Shown here piece after piece: positions 34,723-47,480 of a DNA stretch of 64,000 nucleotides. The stretch is from contig CM064748.1 in the NCBI GenBank assembly GCA_032717465.1, positions 8,164,807-8,228,806 on the forward strand. The letters run 5' to 3'. The position numbers were made by a program, and so were the translations under genes. The DNA is from Coenobita brevimanus. Lineage: Eukaryota; Arthropoda; Malacostraca; Decapoda; Coenobitidae. Within the stretch, counting starts at the first letter, position 1, and the number at the start of each line of letters is the position of its first letter. The notes under the pieces were generated by a model. It was not told the origin of the DNA and did not search any database. It saw only the letters and a list, made by a program, of their open reading frames with translations.

Positions 34723-35888
34723 ACACCTAATTTCTGTGAAAGAGAATGAATGAAGGCATAGTAGTCTCAGTAAATGCAGACGTTGAGCAGGTTAGCTAGC
34801 ACCAAATTTTTTTTTTTTTTTTTTTTTTTTTTAATGTAACGGATATGAAGACATGTAATGCAATCCAACCAACTCTTTACCACACCTAACATAACCAACC
34901 CTAACCTACCTGAACCATACCAAACCCTCTCTCTCTCTCTCTGGCAGTTATAAAAAAAAAAAAAAAAGGGGGGGGGTTAGGCAACTGTCAATTTTGCTTC
35001 TACATCTTCTAGTTTTAATGGACGTCTGCATACATATACATTATCACTTATTTTGCTGGGCCATTGCTTTCTCTGTCCCTCTGATCTCCCCCCCCCCCAT
35101 TTCAGGAAAGCTTTCTCCATACCTATCAGGGCAATTTCCATCCTGTTGCGAGAGCATCTCCTCTGCTGTGCTCCGGGAGTCGCCTCCATAAATCGTGAAG
35201 GCAAATCCCACTATTCCAAGAGTACTTTCTGCCTTCATATGCACGTAGGAGCAGCAAACTTGGAAGGATGCACCTAGAGGAATAGAAGACACAGTCAGTC
35301 ACGTCAGTGAGGCACCACACACACAGTGCATGCGATATGAATGCTCTAAGTGTTAGACAGACAGAATGTCTGCATATGAACAAGTTATCCCTTGAATTTG
35401 TCGCTGTCACGGCCGTGTTATCTAAGTGCCAAAAACCACCAAACACCCAACGTACAAACATTGCATAAAACCCCAAACAACCACAGAGGCCTGAAATAAA
35501 ATTTAAATTGATACGGTTGGTACTTGCACCACCGCTAGTGCATTATATAGAAGAGGTGGTCGAGAAGGTGGCTGACACTCGCCTCCTCAACAGTTTCACT
35601 TGCTAAGCAGGCTCTACACTGGAGCTTCGCAGTTCGATGGCTGCTGTTGCTGCTGCTGCTGATTTTGATTATTATTATTATTATTAATCTTGATGATTAT
35701 TATGATTATTAATGAATGAATGGTTGGATGGATTAATAGATAGATGGTGGTGGTGGTTTTTGATTTTATAGGAACTAGTTGTTTGTAAAACTACTGCTAA
35801 TGACGAGAGAAATGAATGAATTGTATTTTCTTAATTATTCCTCTTATTTGGGGGTGTTAAATCCACCATGGTCGTCACCACACGGATA

Positions 35889-35889
<1 letters not shown>
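34723..35889. other. Non-coding stretch after the histone cluster
   Basis: It holds a T run at 34808-34832, CCTAA/CCAACC-like sequence at about 34866-34925, (CT)n, short A and G runs near 34952-34978, the palindrome CACGGCCGTG at 35407-35416 and imperfect (ATT)n/(CTG)n near 35640-35720. No gene is supported. Confidence 0.7.

Positions 35890-35931
<42 letters not shown>
35890..35931. repeat. (TA)n microsatellite, insertion site of the LTR element
   Basis: A pure TA run ends directly at the TGTTACG of the LTR, so the LTR element inserted into or beside it. Confidence 0.9.
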
Positions 35932-35935
<4 letters not shown>

Positions 35936-36939
35936 ACGGTAGCGCCAGCCCGGGGCTATCACCAGACAATAACAAGGTAGTTTTAGATGATCGGCCTCCA
36001 CTGCGTTTGTGAAAATAACGCAAACCCCGGCACTCACACTCCGTAAACTAGAGAAAAACTGCGCAACGAAAGAATTATCACTTAAGTACGCAACACTCTG
36101 TAACTTTGATAGTTAACAAATGGAACAGCCTACTCTATGGATCTAGCCTTCCACTATCGTCACTACCGGAAATAATACCTCGCCCGAGACAGTCTACAGG
36201 AACACCTCCCCACTTATTTCCGGTGGTGACGAATTTCTACCTAACCCGTGTCCAAGGGGGAACGCAGTTGATAGCTCACGATAGTTCTCTCCCACTAGCC
36301 TTGTGCAAGGAGATGGGATTGAACTGTGTAGGGGTTAGGGGTGTGTGTGTATGTATGCGTGTGTTGGGGAACGTTAATAAAGCGCAGCGAGAGGACTACG
36401 GTGAGCCAGATCTGGCCCTCCAAAGACAACACGGTCACAAAATCAAATAAATTAGCTACTTCCCTCAGTCCAGCAAACAAAAGAATAAAATAAACTTAAA
36501 TGAAAACGCCAGCCCGGCACAAAAATGACTGGGGAGAGAGATGTACACACACACACGATACTGAAGCTGGTTGGGGAAGACACTCCACTGATGCTAGGCT
36601 CAGTGTGCAGCCAAGCGTGAACGCATGAATCAGATTAATAAGGAACTTAAATTCGTGCCCCTCTCTCTCTCTACAATGAATTGGGTACTTCTAATGCAAG
36701 CAAAACATCATTAAATATACTGGTAGCTCACATAAGCATACAATCAAAATATCTACAAATGCATTCTCAGCATGGTATTAAATAAAATGGCCCTCAGTGG
36801 CAGGAACAGAAAGAAACAAAGAACTTGTAACACTCGCTAATTTAAACCTGCAGAATGGCCAACACGGATACTGCATAATCCCCCTAGCCCAGCTGTAACG
36901 GCTACACCCGTGGGAACGGACAAGCCGACAGGCGTAACA
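35932..36939 (-). repeat. 3' LTR of a Ty3/gypsy element
   Basis: The segment starts TGTTACG (35932-35938) and ends CGTAACA (36933-36939), a perfect 7-bp terminal inverted repeat of the TG...CA type. On the - strand it is directly preceded by the purine run TTGGGGAAGGGCG, the expected polypurine tract for plus-strand priming. The length is 1008 bp. The partner 5' LTR is not in view and probably falls in the N gap. Confidence 0.8.
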
Positions 36940-36949
36940 CGCCCTTCCC

Positions 36950-37705
36950 CAAGTTGGAAAATTTTCCGAGCCCTGGATCAAAATTTTCGAATCAAGAACC
37001 CCTGACCCCTCCCTCGGATAAACAATCAGCAATTACACGTTATCATTCCCTTTAATATGCCTAACTTGCTAAATTGTGCTCTTGCAAAGTAAACTCCGCA
37101 TGAATCGGTCAAACGCTGGTTCTTAATCAATTTAAACTTGTTCAAAAACTGCAGGGGATGATGGTCTGAATAAATCTTTGATCACAGGGCCAAAAGGGGG
37201 CAGGTAGACAGCAAAGTGTTGCAGTGGCCAGGATAATCGCTAATAACTCCTGCTCTATGATCAGGAATAGTTCTTCTGGGCTCTATTAAACTTCTTTGAG
37301 AAGTATGATATTGGATGTTCAACCTGGCCCTCATCCGGCATGCATCCAACACTGCTCCTACCCCTACTCGGCTAGCATCAACTGCCAGCACAAAAGATTT
37401 GTCAAAATCTGGTGCACGCAATATAGGGTGGTGGCACACAGGCAGAGACTTAACAGTAGTAAAAGCTTGCTCACACTCGGCTGTCTCACTCGCCACTTCT
37501 TATCCTTGCGCGAATAAGTCAGTGCAAGAGGGGCAAGCACTCGTGGAGGTAATTTCGCAATAAATCTTCTGTAATAGCTTCGATCATGCCCAAAAATCGC
37601 TGGAGGGCACGGCGACACTGGGAGTGCTGCAAAGTTGGAAATGGCATCCACCTTAACCCGAGGTGGAGCCACTTGCCCATGTCCTACAACAAATCTAAGG
37701 TACAA
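36950..37705 (-). pseudogene. RNase H and RT connection region of the LTR element
   Basis: Recognisable pieces in several frames: SYYRRFIAKLPPRVLAPL after the RT, FDKSFVLAVDASRVGVGAVL with the first catalytic Asp of RNase H, YSDHHPLQFLNKF, and NDNVIADCLS near the end of pol. It is not translatable as one frame. Confidence 0.8.
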
Positions 37706-37761
37706 TTGGACCTTAGCACAGTACGAACTCGCACTTGCTGTCCAAGTTGACTCACTAAGCT

Positions 37762-38217
37762 TCAGCTTCCTCCTCCAACCGGCCGCTTAATGAGCATTTC
37801 CACATGATCAAGGTGCTCCTCCCACTTGGTGTCATAAACAATGACATCATCGATGTAAACGACACAATTAGGTATAAAGCCATCCACCACTTTATCCATA
37901 AGCCTCTGGAAAAAGTGGCTGGAGCATTCTTCAATCCATAAGCGCATCACTCCTGGCACTGATATATCTGCACTACTGACAACAAAGCTAGCCACTTGTT
38001 TAGCCCGTTCCGTCAGCGGGACCTGCCAGTATCCTTTTACTAAGTCAAGTTTGGTGATATAAGTGGTATTTCCCACCTTGTCCACGGAGTCATCGACCCG
38101 AGGCAAGTGGATAAGCATCGGTCTTAGACAGTGCGAGTTAAGCACTTCCGGAAGTCCACACACAACCCAACCTTCCCCATCTGGCTTCGGCTGCAAGGTA
38201 ACTGAGTGAACTCCCAC
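37762..38217 (-). pseudogene. Reverse transcriptase of the LTR element
   Basis: The segment shows motif A in TKLDLVKGYWQVPL, FFQRLMDKVVDG and motif C as VYIDDVIVY. Part of the central block is garbled (VPGVMRLWIEE). Adjacent frames upstream to about 38700 carry further RT N-terminal residues with stops. Confidence 0.85.
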
Positions 38218-38717
38218 TCACTGAAACTCCTCTTGATCAATCCATGGTCCAACATATACTTGATCTCATTATCGCAGAGCTTTCTTGTCTGACAGGGTTG
38301 ATGCGGTAGGGAGCTAATTTTACAGGCTTACTATCCCCAACGTCAATGTCATTAGTAGCCCAAGTTGTCAATCCCGGTGAATCTCCAAAAACTTTCGGAT
38401 GTTTCATACAATCTGTTGCACAGCTCCTTCTCGCTTTACTGGATGCAAGGTGTCACAATTTCTCCACTCAGAGCTGCATACAACAACCATTGCCCTCTCA
38501 TAGGTCAGCTGGTAACATCTCATCACGAATAAGCACTTCCTCCTGCTCCTCCAACCCACTACCAACCTGCCGCTAAAACTACAGGAGTGCTCTTATCCCC
38601 TGGTTCCCTCAACGTCCACTCCGAAAGTCACCTTCTAGGGACTGTGGCTGTAACCCTGGTCCACTCTTCCTCTCACATCACTGGCACCAACAGCTCCCTC
38701 CACAGCACGTCTCCTTT

Positions 38718-39664
38718 GATGCCACGTCCTCCCTTCCGCCCGTCCTTTCGCATCCCAGGTGAGAGAACAACAGCAGTCATCCCACAATGAGGGAATTCAA
38801 CTGGGCGGTAGTATGGGCTTCCAACATATTAATGTGGCACAACTGAGTACTCTTCCGCCTATCTGGGGTAACAATTAGGATAGTCAAGTTCCCCAACTCT
38901 CTTCTTCACAATATAAGGACCACTGAATCTAGCCGCTAGAGATTTTCCTTGCATGGGCAGGAGTGCCAAAACCTTCATCTCCCTTGCTTAAACTCACGAC
39001 TTCTGACCTTCTTATCGTAATGAGCCTTCATTTTCGCTTGAGCCCCGATTAGATGGTCACGGGCAAGCTCCTAAAGCGCAATGCAGTCTCTCCCGAGTGC
39101 GGCAGACATAGTGTCAAGCATGGATTCCTGGTTGCCAGATTTGTTGTTACTCCAGGCCTCTCGCACCACATCCAAAAGACCACGGACTCTGTGCCCAAAC
39201 ACTAACTCATTGGGTGAAAACCCTAATGACTCCAGTTGGTACCTCTCTCACTGCAAACATAACAAAGGGGTACCGCTAGGTCCCAATCCTTTCCACTATC
39301 ATAGCAGAAGGTGCACAGCATTGTCTTTAAGGTCTGATGATGCCTTTCCAGGGGCACCTTGTGACTGCGGATGCAGTAGGCACTGGACAAAATGTGCTTG
39401 ATGCCCAACTCTGTCATTGTCTGCTTAAACAAATTAGATGTAAAATTCACTCCACGGTCTGGATTCTCACAACTCCTCTGGGCAGGCCAAAATGAAGTAA
39501 AGAACAGGATAAGTTGCTTGACTACTGACTTCGCCTGCATGCTTCTGATTGGTATAGCCTCTGGGTATCGCATTGTAACATCCATTATGGTTAACAAATA
39601 CTTGTTTCCAGCAGAAGTAGGAGGTAAAGGGCCCACGATATCAACTTCTAGATTACCCGGGTAA
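38718..39664 (-). pseudogene. Integrase of the LTR element
   Basis: The core at 39223-39636 starts GPLPPTSAGNKYLLTIMDVTMRYPEA with the first catalytic Asp, then NPDRGVNFTSNLFKQTM with the second, and SHKVPLERHHQTLK with the Glu. The C-terminal part continues in other frames to about 38718, with KMKAHYDKKVRSREF and a chromatin-proximal tail typical of gypsy integrases. Several stops are present. Confidence 0.85.
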
Positions 39665-40651
39665 ACAGAGGTTCAACTGCAGGAATGGGAGTCAAAGGGG
39701 CCACAGGAAGAACTTGATTAGGCTTGCCCACTATCTGACACGTATAACAGCTCTTGATGTACGCAGCAACTTGTCCCGGCATACTTGGCCACCAAAAGTT
39801 ATATCTTAAGCGCTGCACTGTCTTTTCTATTTCCCAGGTGACCTTGCTAAAGGTCCCTCATGTGCTAACTGTAATTAACGGCACCCTATACTGCACAGGC
39901 ACCACCACCTGCACTAACTCACCCACTCCTCCATCCACCGTGGCGCCAGTGAGGCGATCACATCGGCCGATGTAAAACATTGTCTTTAATCAGGAACTCC
40001 TTCCTTACCACACTCCATACTTCTTTCTTCCCCTACTCGAGCAAACAAGGGGTTTAATGTTACATCTTCCTGTTGCTTCACCCTCAATTCTGCTGGCCCA
40101 ACACCCGCCAGCTCTACTGAGGACTGAGATAAGGGACTGGTCGGGACACTGGATTGCGAAGGGCGATCAATCTCAGCTGCCACCTCTAGTACAGAACTTT
40201 CGACAGGGGAAGGAATGTCAGACTCCACACTGACATCATCATCACCTCTACCCTCAACAGTGACACTCTGTTCCCTGCAGGCGCATTTAGACAGGTGGTC
40301 CTGCATCCCCGCAGGTCTGACCCCAGCCGTCCTGAAATTCTTCTAATTCAGTCGGTGGGCTGGGTTGTCTCCACACAGACACACTCAGCACCACCTCCTA
40401 GTGTCCTGAATGGGGAAGTGGGGCGGCGCCCATGCACGCATTCCACTCTCCTCACCCACCACAGCAACACCCTGCTCACTTCAGGGTGAGCCATTGGTGG
40501 CCCTGCCTCATCACAGTCGACCCCAAGAACCTGTGACTTCGCCAGTTCTTCCTCCCAGGCTGCAACCTGTGCCATAGATCTTGTAATGTGCACAGACCGG
40601 GAACATGTGGCTTCCACTTCTGCATCAACTTCAATACCAATTTCTGGGGCG
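39665..40651 (-). pseudogene. Region between protease and integrase core
   Basis: This is a degraded coding stretch of the pol polyprotein, rich in Ser/Glu/Val. It presumably holds the zinc-binding N-terminal part of integrase near its lower end (CYTCQIVGKPNQV around 39720-39750). I do not recognise other domains. Confidence 0.5.
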
Positions 40652-40939
40652 TCAAAACACTTCTCTGCCACAACAACTGGTGGGGGAAGAGATGGAAATA
40701 CTTTCTCCCCAGCCAGGTCGTTCCCCCAGCAGAAAATCAACCCCCTCTACTGGCATTACATCAGCAACAGCTACTTGAGCTGCAGCCTGAACAATGGGGC
40801 TGTCGAGTTCCACATGAACATAATCATAGTATTCATCTGAGTTCATGCTTCTACACAGCACACATACTTCCCCTGAGTTTACAGGCCCTCCAATCACGTT
40901 TCTGCACACAGACTGTTGTGCACCAGTATCACGAACCAC
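40652..40939 (-). pseudogene. Aspartic protease region of the LTR element
   Basis: VRDTGAQQSVC carries the D-T-G active-site triad of retroelement proteases, followed by a plausible 60-residue protease-like body ending EGVDFLLG. It is short and followed by stops. Confidence 0.65.
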
Positions 40940-41039
40940 AGTACAACTGGATAACTGATCCCATGAATTTTCACTGTGTCAAAGTGACACATAAAAAGGT
41001 TTACACCAGTCTAGGGACGATTTCTGAGGCAGTTCATCC

Positions 41040-42420
41040 AGAGGTGGCGTAGCATGTTGGGTAACTTTTTTCAGCCTGAGCTGGCAGCAAGCACAGCCGG
41101 CTGCACTCCAGCTTTCCACAGACTTCTCCCTCACCGTTACCACTCTCCCAACTCCTCTCGTTCACCTGACTCGAACCTACAACTAGTGCCACTGTTTGGT
41201 ATTTTGGGAGGCCTTCCACGTAGGACAGTTAGGCTTGATGTGCTCACTCTGTTTGCAAAAGTAATGCAAAGGAGCTTCGAACTGGATACGGGGCTCTTTT
41301 CTCCCCGAATTCCTTTTCTCCTCTGAACTTCCCTTTGGACTGATTCACGGGAGATTTATCCCAGTCCGGATCACTCATAGTCCTCTCCCTAGAATGCTGA
41401 AAATTAGCACATTTCTGACCCCCATACTCCGCAAGGCCAACACCCGGTCATCAGTCCACGCTGCTGTTTCCTTCAAGGTCTTAAATCTTCTTCTCCCTAA
41501 TTTTAACACCAATTTCTTTGTCAGCTATGTTGGTAAAATGTTCCATCAAAAGCAGTTCACGCACCTCGTTGTATGAAGTGGCGCTCTCACTCAGCAACAA
41601 ATCGTCTAACGTCTCCTCCAGATACCTGGTGTAGGCAATATAGGTTTCATCAGATCTTTTCCGAGCACCACGGAACAACAACCGATAAGCCTCTGGTCTA
41701 AGTTCATATGCCTTAAGAATGGCTGCTTTAAATTCATCATACTCATCTAAGTATCCTCAGGGCTCATCCTGTTGCTACGCTTCCAAAGCTTTTCCCTTCA
41801 GTACATTAGATACCAAGCTCCACCCAGCGCTGCCCGGGCCACTCAAACTCCCTAGCTTCCTCTTTCAAACCTGACAAGCCATTCTGTCACCTTCAACTCA
41901 TCAAATGCTGGCACTAATTTCAGACTCCTTGAGAGCCAACTCTCCCTATCCTCTGCACGGCCTGAGGTATGGGCATTCGAAGTAGACCTATTAGCAGTCA
42001 CCTCCAAGCGAGTCTTCTCCAGCTCAAATCGCATTTTTTCACGCTGCAACTCCATCTCTTCTTTCTCTCTTGCACGCTGCATCTCCATCTCTTCTTTCTC
42101 TCTTGCACGCTGCATTTCCATCTCCATCTTTTTCAACTCCAACTGCAACTGAGCCTCCGGTGACAAAAGACCTGGTGTGGCATGGGAGTGGAATGAATAA
42201 CTCCAGGGAAAGCACTAGACATACCTGGGGGAACTGCTGTAAACTGGGTCTTCGGCGGCATCATAGATGGTAATGGTGGGGTAGCGAAACGAGGCAGCCC
42301 GGCACCATGGTTAAACACAGGGAGTACCTTTGCTATGTGCCTCACGTTGTCTACATATTTTCCTCATTCACAGGTGACTCAGCATGTACGCCTTCTGGTG
42401 TTGACACGCGTGACTCCATG
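41040..42420 (-). pseudogene. Gag of the LTR element
   Basis: The likely start MESRVSTPEG lies at 42420 and meets a stop after about 20 codons. A coiled-coil segment with a tandem duplication of MEMQRAREKEE lies at about 42050-42150, then SRSLKLVPAFDELKVTEW, a capsid-like piece, and RKRSDETYIAYTRYLEETLDDLL at 41481-41681. A zinc knuckle near 41240-41285 reads HYFCKQSEHIKPNC, with His where the first Cys should be. Confidence 0.7.
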
Positions 42421-42485
42421 GCGACAATTCAATGGCAGTACTGAATAATGAAATAACTAATGCTGACTGAGAAACTTCACACTCA

Positions 42486-42585
42486 NNNNNNNNNNNNNNN
42501 NNNNNNNNNNNNNNNNNNNNNNNNNNNNNNNNNNNNNNNNNNNNNNNNNNNNNNNNNNNNNNNNNNNNNNNNNNNNNNNNNNNNN
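42486..42585. other. Assembly gap of 100 N
   Basis: Exactly 100 N. It separates the start of the LTR element internal region from an RTE fragment, at the place where the 5' LTR would be expected. Confidence 0.99.
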
Positions 42586-43968
42586 ATCACTTCCACAGCT
42601 CCCTTCTCGGCTCTATTCCTCTTTTCCTTATCACCTTTCATATGACATCTCATCCTTCCTCTGCAGCCACACTTCATATGCACGTCTCTTCTCAGCCACG
42701 ATCCATAATTACTTCCTCGCACCACCATGACTGCCACTTCCTTTTCTTACACCACCACCCACATCGTCTCTCACACCACACACCTCTTCTGCAGATGCCC
42801 CACCACAGCACTCCCCTTAAACAACTGCCATTCCTCCCTCCACGCTGCCATTTTCCTGATCTTTCACTGCGTTTTCACTCATCTTCTTTCAATTTCTCCT
42901 GATACTCTATCTTTTTCTCTCTTTTATCCAGCTCACTCACTTTCAAAACCTCCCTGCCACACCTAACCCTCCTAGCTCTCACCCATCTCTTACCTACTCT
43001 TAACTTTCCCTCCACCAGGTAGTGGTCAGACATACCTCCACCCTCTCCTCTCAGAACTCTCACATCCAACAATCTTCCTATTACATTCCTAGACACAACC
43101 ACATAGTCCATCAGTGCTCAATCAACAACCCTTCCACCCTCCTGTCTCACCCATGTATACTTATAAATATCTTTCTTCTCAAACGGCGTATTCCCAGTCA
43201 CCATCTCTCGCTCAACACACATCGCTATCATTCGTTCCCCATTTTCATTTCTTCCAGGCACACCATGCATACCAACTACACCTTCAGCTGCTACATTTCC
43301 CACTCTAGCATTCAGATCACCCATCATTACCACATTCACATTCGCTCCAAAACTCTGCAGACACTGATCAACATCGTTCCAGAAAGACTCCCTCTATTCT
43401 TCATTCCTTTCACTACCAGGACCATATGCACTCACAAACACCCACAACTCGCGTTCAAATTTCGTTTTCACCCACATCAGTCTCGATGACACCTCCTTCC
43501 ATTCAATCACACACTGCTGTACTTCCGGACTCACTAACAAGGTCACACCTTCTCTTGCCCTTCCTCTATCAACACCTGACAATCTTCCATTCACACTTCC
43601 AAACATAGACTCACCCTTCCCTTTCATCTTCGTTTCACTCAAAGCTAACACATCCAACTTTCATCTCACAAACATTCTCCCAATCTCCTCCCTTTTAGCC
43701 TCAATCGTACTACAGCCACGCACATTCATAGACCCAATCTTCAGGGTACGGGGATAACTCCATCCCCCATCCCTTTCTCTGGCCTGTCTCTTTTTAGGAA
43801 CTAAAAAACAGAGGAGGGGGTCCCTAGTCCCCTCACCCTGCCCCTTTTAGTCGCCTTTTACGTCACGCAGGGAATACGATGGCAGTATTCTTCCTAACAC
43901 AACCTGGCCGCAGAGTAGTAGTACCACCCCCTAGTGTGGCCAGATTGTGTCCCCCCCACCACAAGGGG
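42586..43968 (-). mobile_element. RTE-type retrotransposon, 5' part with endonuclease
   Basis: Fragments of an apurinic-like endonuclease lie in several frames: MNVRG near 43730, MDVLALSETKMKGKGE (43394-43657; SET in place of QET), VMMGDLNARVGN with YTWVRQ (43118-43339) and MSDHYLVEGKLRVGKRW (42875-43111). Upstream, near 43840-43890, the - strand has CCCTGCGTGACGTAAAAGG, a 5' UTR sequence common in such elements. The RT part is missing beyond the gap. All frames are broken. Confidence 0.75.
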
Positions 43969-43969
43969 G

Positions 43970-46755
43970 GGCACTGATACACACAGCCACTGATACACGC
44001 AGGCACAAATACACACAGGCACTGATACACACAGGCACTGATACACACAGGCACTGATACACACAGGCACTGATACACACAGGCACTGATACACACAGCC
44101 ACTGATACACACAGCCACTGATACACACAGCCACTGATACACACAGCCACTGATACACACAGCCACTGATACACACAGCCACTGATACACGCAGGCACTG
44201 ATACACGCAGGCACTGATACACACAGGCAATGATACACGCAGGCAATGATACACACAGGCACTGATACACACAGGCACTGATAGACGCAGGCACAAATAC
44301 ACATAGGCACTGATACACACAGGCACTGATAGATGCAGGCACTGATACAAACAGGTACTGATAGATGCAGGCACTGATACACACTGGCACTGATACACAC
44401 AGGCACTGATACACACAGCCACTGATACACACAGCCACTGATACACACAGCCACTGATACACACAGGCACTGATACACACAGGCACTGATTCACACTGGC
44501 ACTGATACACACAGCCACTGATACACACAGCCACTGATACACACAGCCACTGATACACACAGCCACTGATACACACAGCCACTGATTCACACAGGCACTG
44601 ATACACACTGGCACTGATACACACAGGCACTGATACACACAGGCACTGATTCACACTGGCACTGATACACACAGGCACTGATACACACAGGCACTGATAC
44701 ACGCAGGCACTGATACACACAGCCACTGATACACACAGCCACTGATTCACACAGGCACTGATACACACTGGCACTGATACACACAGGCACTGATACACAC
44801 AGGCACTGATACACACAGCCACTGATACACACAGCCACTGATACACACAGCCACTGATACACACAGCCACTGATACACACAGCCACTGATACACACAGGC
44901 ACTGATTCACACAGCCACTGATTCACACAGGCACTGATACACACAGCCACTGATACACACAGCCACTGATTCACACTGGCACTGATACACACAGGCACTG
45001 ATTCACACTGGCACTGATTCACACAGGCACTGATTCACACTGGCACTGATACACACAGCCACTGATACACACAGGCACTGATTCACACAGGCACTGATTC
45101 ACACTGGCACTGATACACACAGCCACTGATTCACACTGGCACTGATTCACACTGGCACTGATACACACAGGCACTGATTCACACAGGCACTGATACACAC
45201 TGGCACTGTTACACACAGGCACTGATACACACAGGCACTGATACACACTGGCACTGATACACACAGGCACTGATTCACACAGACTGATACACACTGGCAC
45301 TGATACACACAGGCACTGATACACACAGGCACTGATACACACAGGCACTGATACACACTGGCACTGATTCACACTGGCACTGATACACACTGGCACTGAT
45401 ACACACAGGCACTGATACACACAGGCACTGATACACACAGGCACTGATACACACAGGCACTGATACACACAGGCACTGATTCACACAGGCACTGATACAC
45501 ACAGCCACTGATTCACACTGGCACTGATTCACACTGGCACTGATACACACAGCCACTGATACACACAGCCACTGATTCACACTGGCACTGATTCACACTG
45601 GCACTGATACACACAGGCACTGATTCACACAGACTGATACACAATGGCACTGATACACACAGGCACTGATACACACAGGCACTGATACACACAGGCACTG
45701 ATACACACTGGCACTGATACACATAGGCACTGATACACACAGGCACTGATACACACTGGCACTGATTCACACTGGCACTGATACACACAGCCACTGATAC
45801 ACACAGGCACTGATTCACACTGGCACTGATACACACAGCCACTGATACACACTGGCACTGATACACACAGCCACTGATACACACTGGCACTGATACACAC
45901 AGCCACTGATACACACTGGCACTGATACACACAGGCACTGATACACACAGGCACTGATACACACAGGCACTGATACACACTGGCACTGATACACACAGGC
46001 ACTGATTCATCCCTCCACTGGCACTGATATCACACAGGCACTGATTCAAACACAGGCACTGATACACACTGGCACTGATACACACAGCCACTGATACACA
46101 CTGGCACTGATACACACAGCCACTGATTCACACAGCCACTGATACACACAGCCACTGATACACACTGGCACTGATACACACAGGCACTGATACACACAGG
46201 CACTGATACACACAGGCACTGATACACACAGGCACTGATACACACTGGCACTGATACACACTGGCACTGATACACACAGGCACTGATACACACTGGCACT
46301 GATACACACTGGCACTGATACACACAGCCACTGATACACACAGCCACTGATACACACAGCCACTGATTCACACTGGCACTGATTCACACAGGCACTGATT
46401 CACACTGGCACTGATACACACAGGCACTGATACACACAGGCACTGATACACACAGGCACTGATTCACACTGGCACTGATACACACAGCCTTAACTCGATA
46501 CACACAGGCACTGATTCACTGGCACTGATACACACATGCACTGATACACACTGGCACTGATACACACAGGCACTGATACACACAGGGACTGATACTCACT
46601 GGCACTGATACACACTGGCACTGATACACACTGGCACTGATACACACAGGGACTGATACACACAGGCACTGATACACACTGGCACTGATACACACAGAGA
46701 CTGATACACACTGGCACTGATACACACAGCCACTGATTCACACATGCACTGATAC
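43970..46755. repeat. Minisatellite, 16-bp unit, about 170 copies
   Basis: The unit is CACTGATACACACAGG and its variants ending AGC or TGG or with GATTCACAC. It runs almost without interruption for 2.8 kb. Because the - strand unit has no stop in any frame, long artificial ORFs rich in Cys/Val/Ser appear; these are not genes. Confidence 0.97.
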
Positions 46756-46810
46756 AAGCACACACCGTAGCACACACTACTGCACTTACACATATGCATA
46801 TCCACGTTAG

Positions 46811-46841
<31 letters not shown>

Positions 46842-46986
46842 ACTCTCTAATGGATCTTGTTGGTGTGGAAATCTGTTTATGTAACTGGTGGTGTGGGAGG
46901 TTGCCATGGTAACACAGAGGCACTTTCCACCAGTCAAGCAAAGATTTTCTTAACGATATGCTTTTTGATAAGGCTGGTTAATATAC

Positions 46987-47023
<37 letters not shown>

Positions 47024-47104
47024 GTTGTGTGTACACAGAACAGGCGAAACTTGGCGTATGACATCCGTAGACTTTCAGGCAGCGAAATTTCTTGGCGAAT
47101 ATAT
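46756..47104. other. Spacer with (AC)n microsatellites
   Basis: Two (AC)n runs, about 46812-46839 and 46995-47020, with unique-looking DNA between them. No gene is supported. Confidence 0.7.
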
Positions 47105-47480
47105 GGCCGATCGAAAGTTAGGTTAGGTCACTTTGGGCAGGGTTTGGTCTGATTAGTTAATTTTTGGTTGGGTTGGCTTCAGTTCGACTAGATATAGACG
47201 GATCAGGTTAGATTGCTTTAGAATACGTCGGTTTGGATAGGTTTTGGGATGGGTTTTATTTGGTTGGGTTAGGCTGGGTTAGGTTCCGTTGGATTAGGTC
47301 ATTTTAGGCTTGACTGGTTGGGTTAGGTCGGGTATGGTATGGTTAAGTGAGACTGGGTAGGATTAGCTAGGGTTAGATGCGGTTAGGCTGCTTCAAAATA
47401 GGTTTTGTTAAGTATGGGGAGGTTACGTGAGATTGTGAGGTTAAATACAATTAGACTGGGTTAGGTCAGGTTAGGTGAGT
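47105..47480 (+). repeat. Degenerate TTAGG/TTGGG telomere-like tract
   Basis: Over about 370 bp, GGTTAGG, GGTTGGG and close variants recur every 5-15 bases on the plus strand. TTAGG is the arthropod telomeric repeat. This looks like an old interstitial telomeric sequence or a similar GT-rich satellite. Confidence 0.65.

Larger units (their letters stand above)
35932..42485 (-). mobile_element. Ty3/gypsy LTR retrotransposon, Gmr1-like order, degraded
   Basis: On the - strand, from 42.4 kb downward, there are gag, protease, integrase, RT and RNase H, then the polypurine tract and 3' LTR. Integrase before RT is the order of Ty1/copia and of the Gmr1 group within Ty3/gypsy; the RT and integrase sequences are gypsy-like. 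Every domain is broken by stops and frameshifts. The 5' LTR and primer-binding site lie in or beyond the 100-N gap. Confidence 0.8.

Noticed and set aside
35932..42485. Endogenous retrovirus with envelope gene
   Set aside because: No envelope-like frame lies between RNase H and the 3' LTR; less than 20 bases separate the pol end from the purine tract.
43970..46755. CRISPR array, because of the regular short repeats
   Set aside because: The units are contiguous without unique spacers, and the DNA is eukaryotic.
43863..46840. Many long - strand ORFs rich in Cys, Val and Ser
   Set aside because: They are translations of the 16-bp minisatellite, which has no stop in any frame on that strand.
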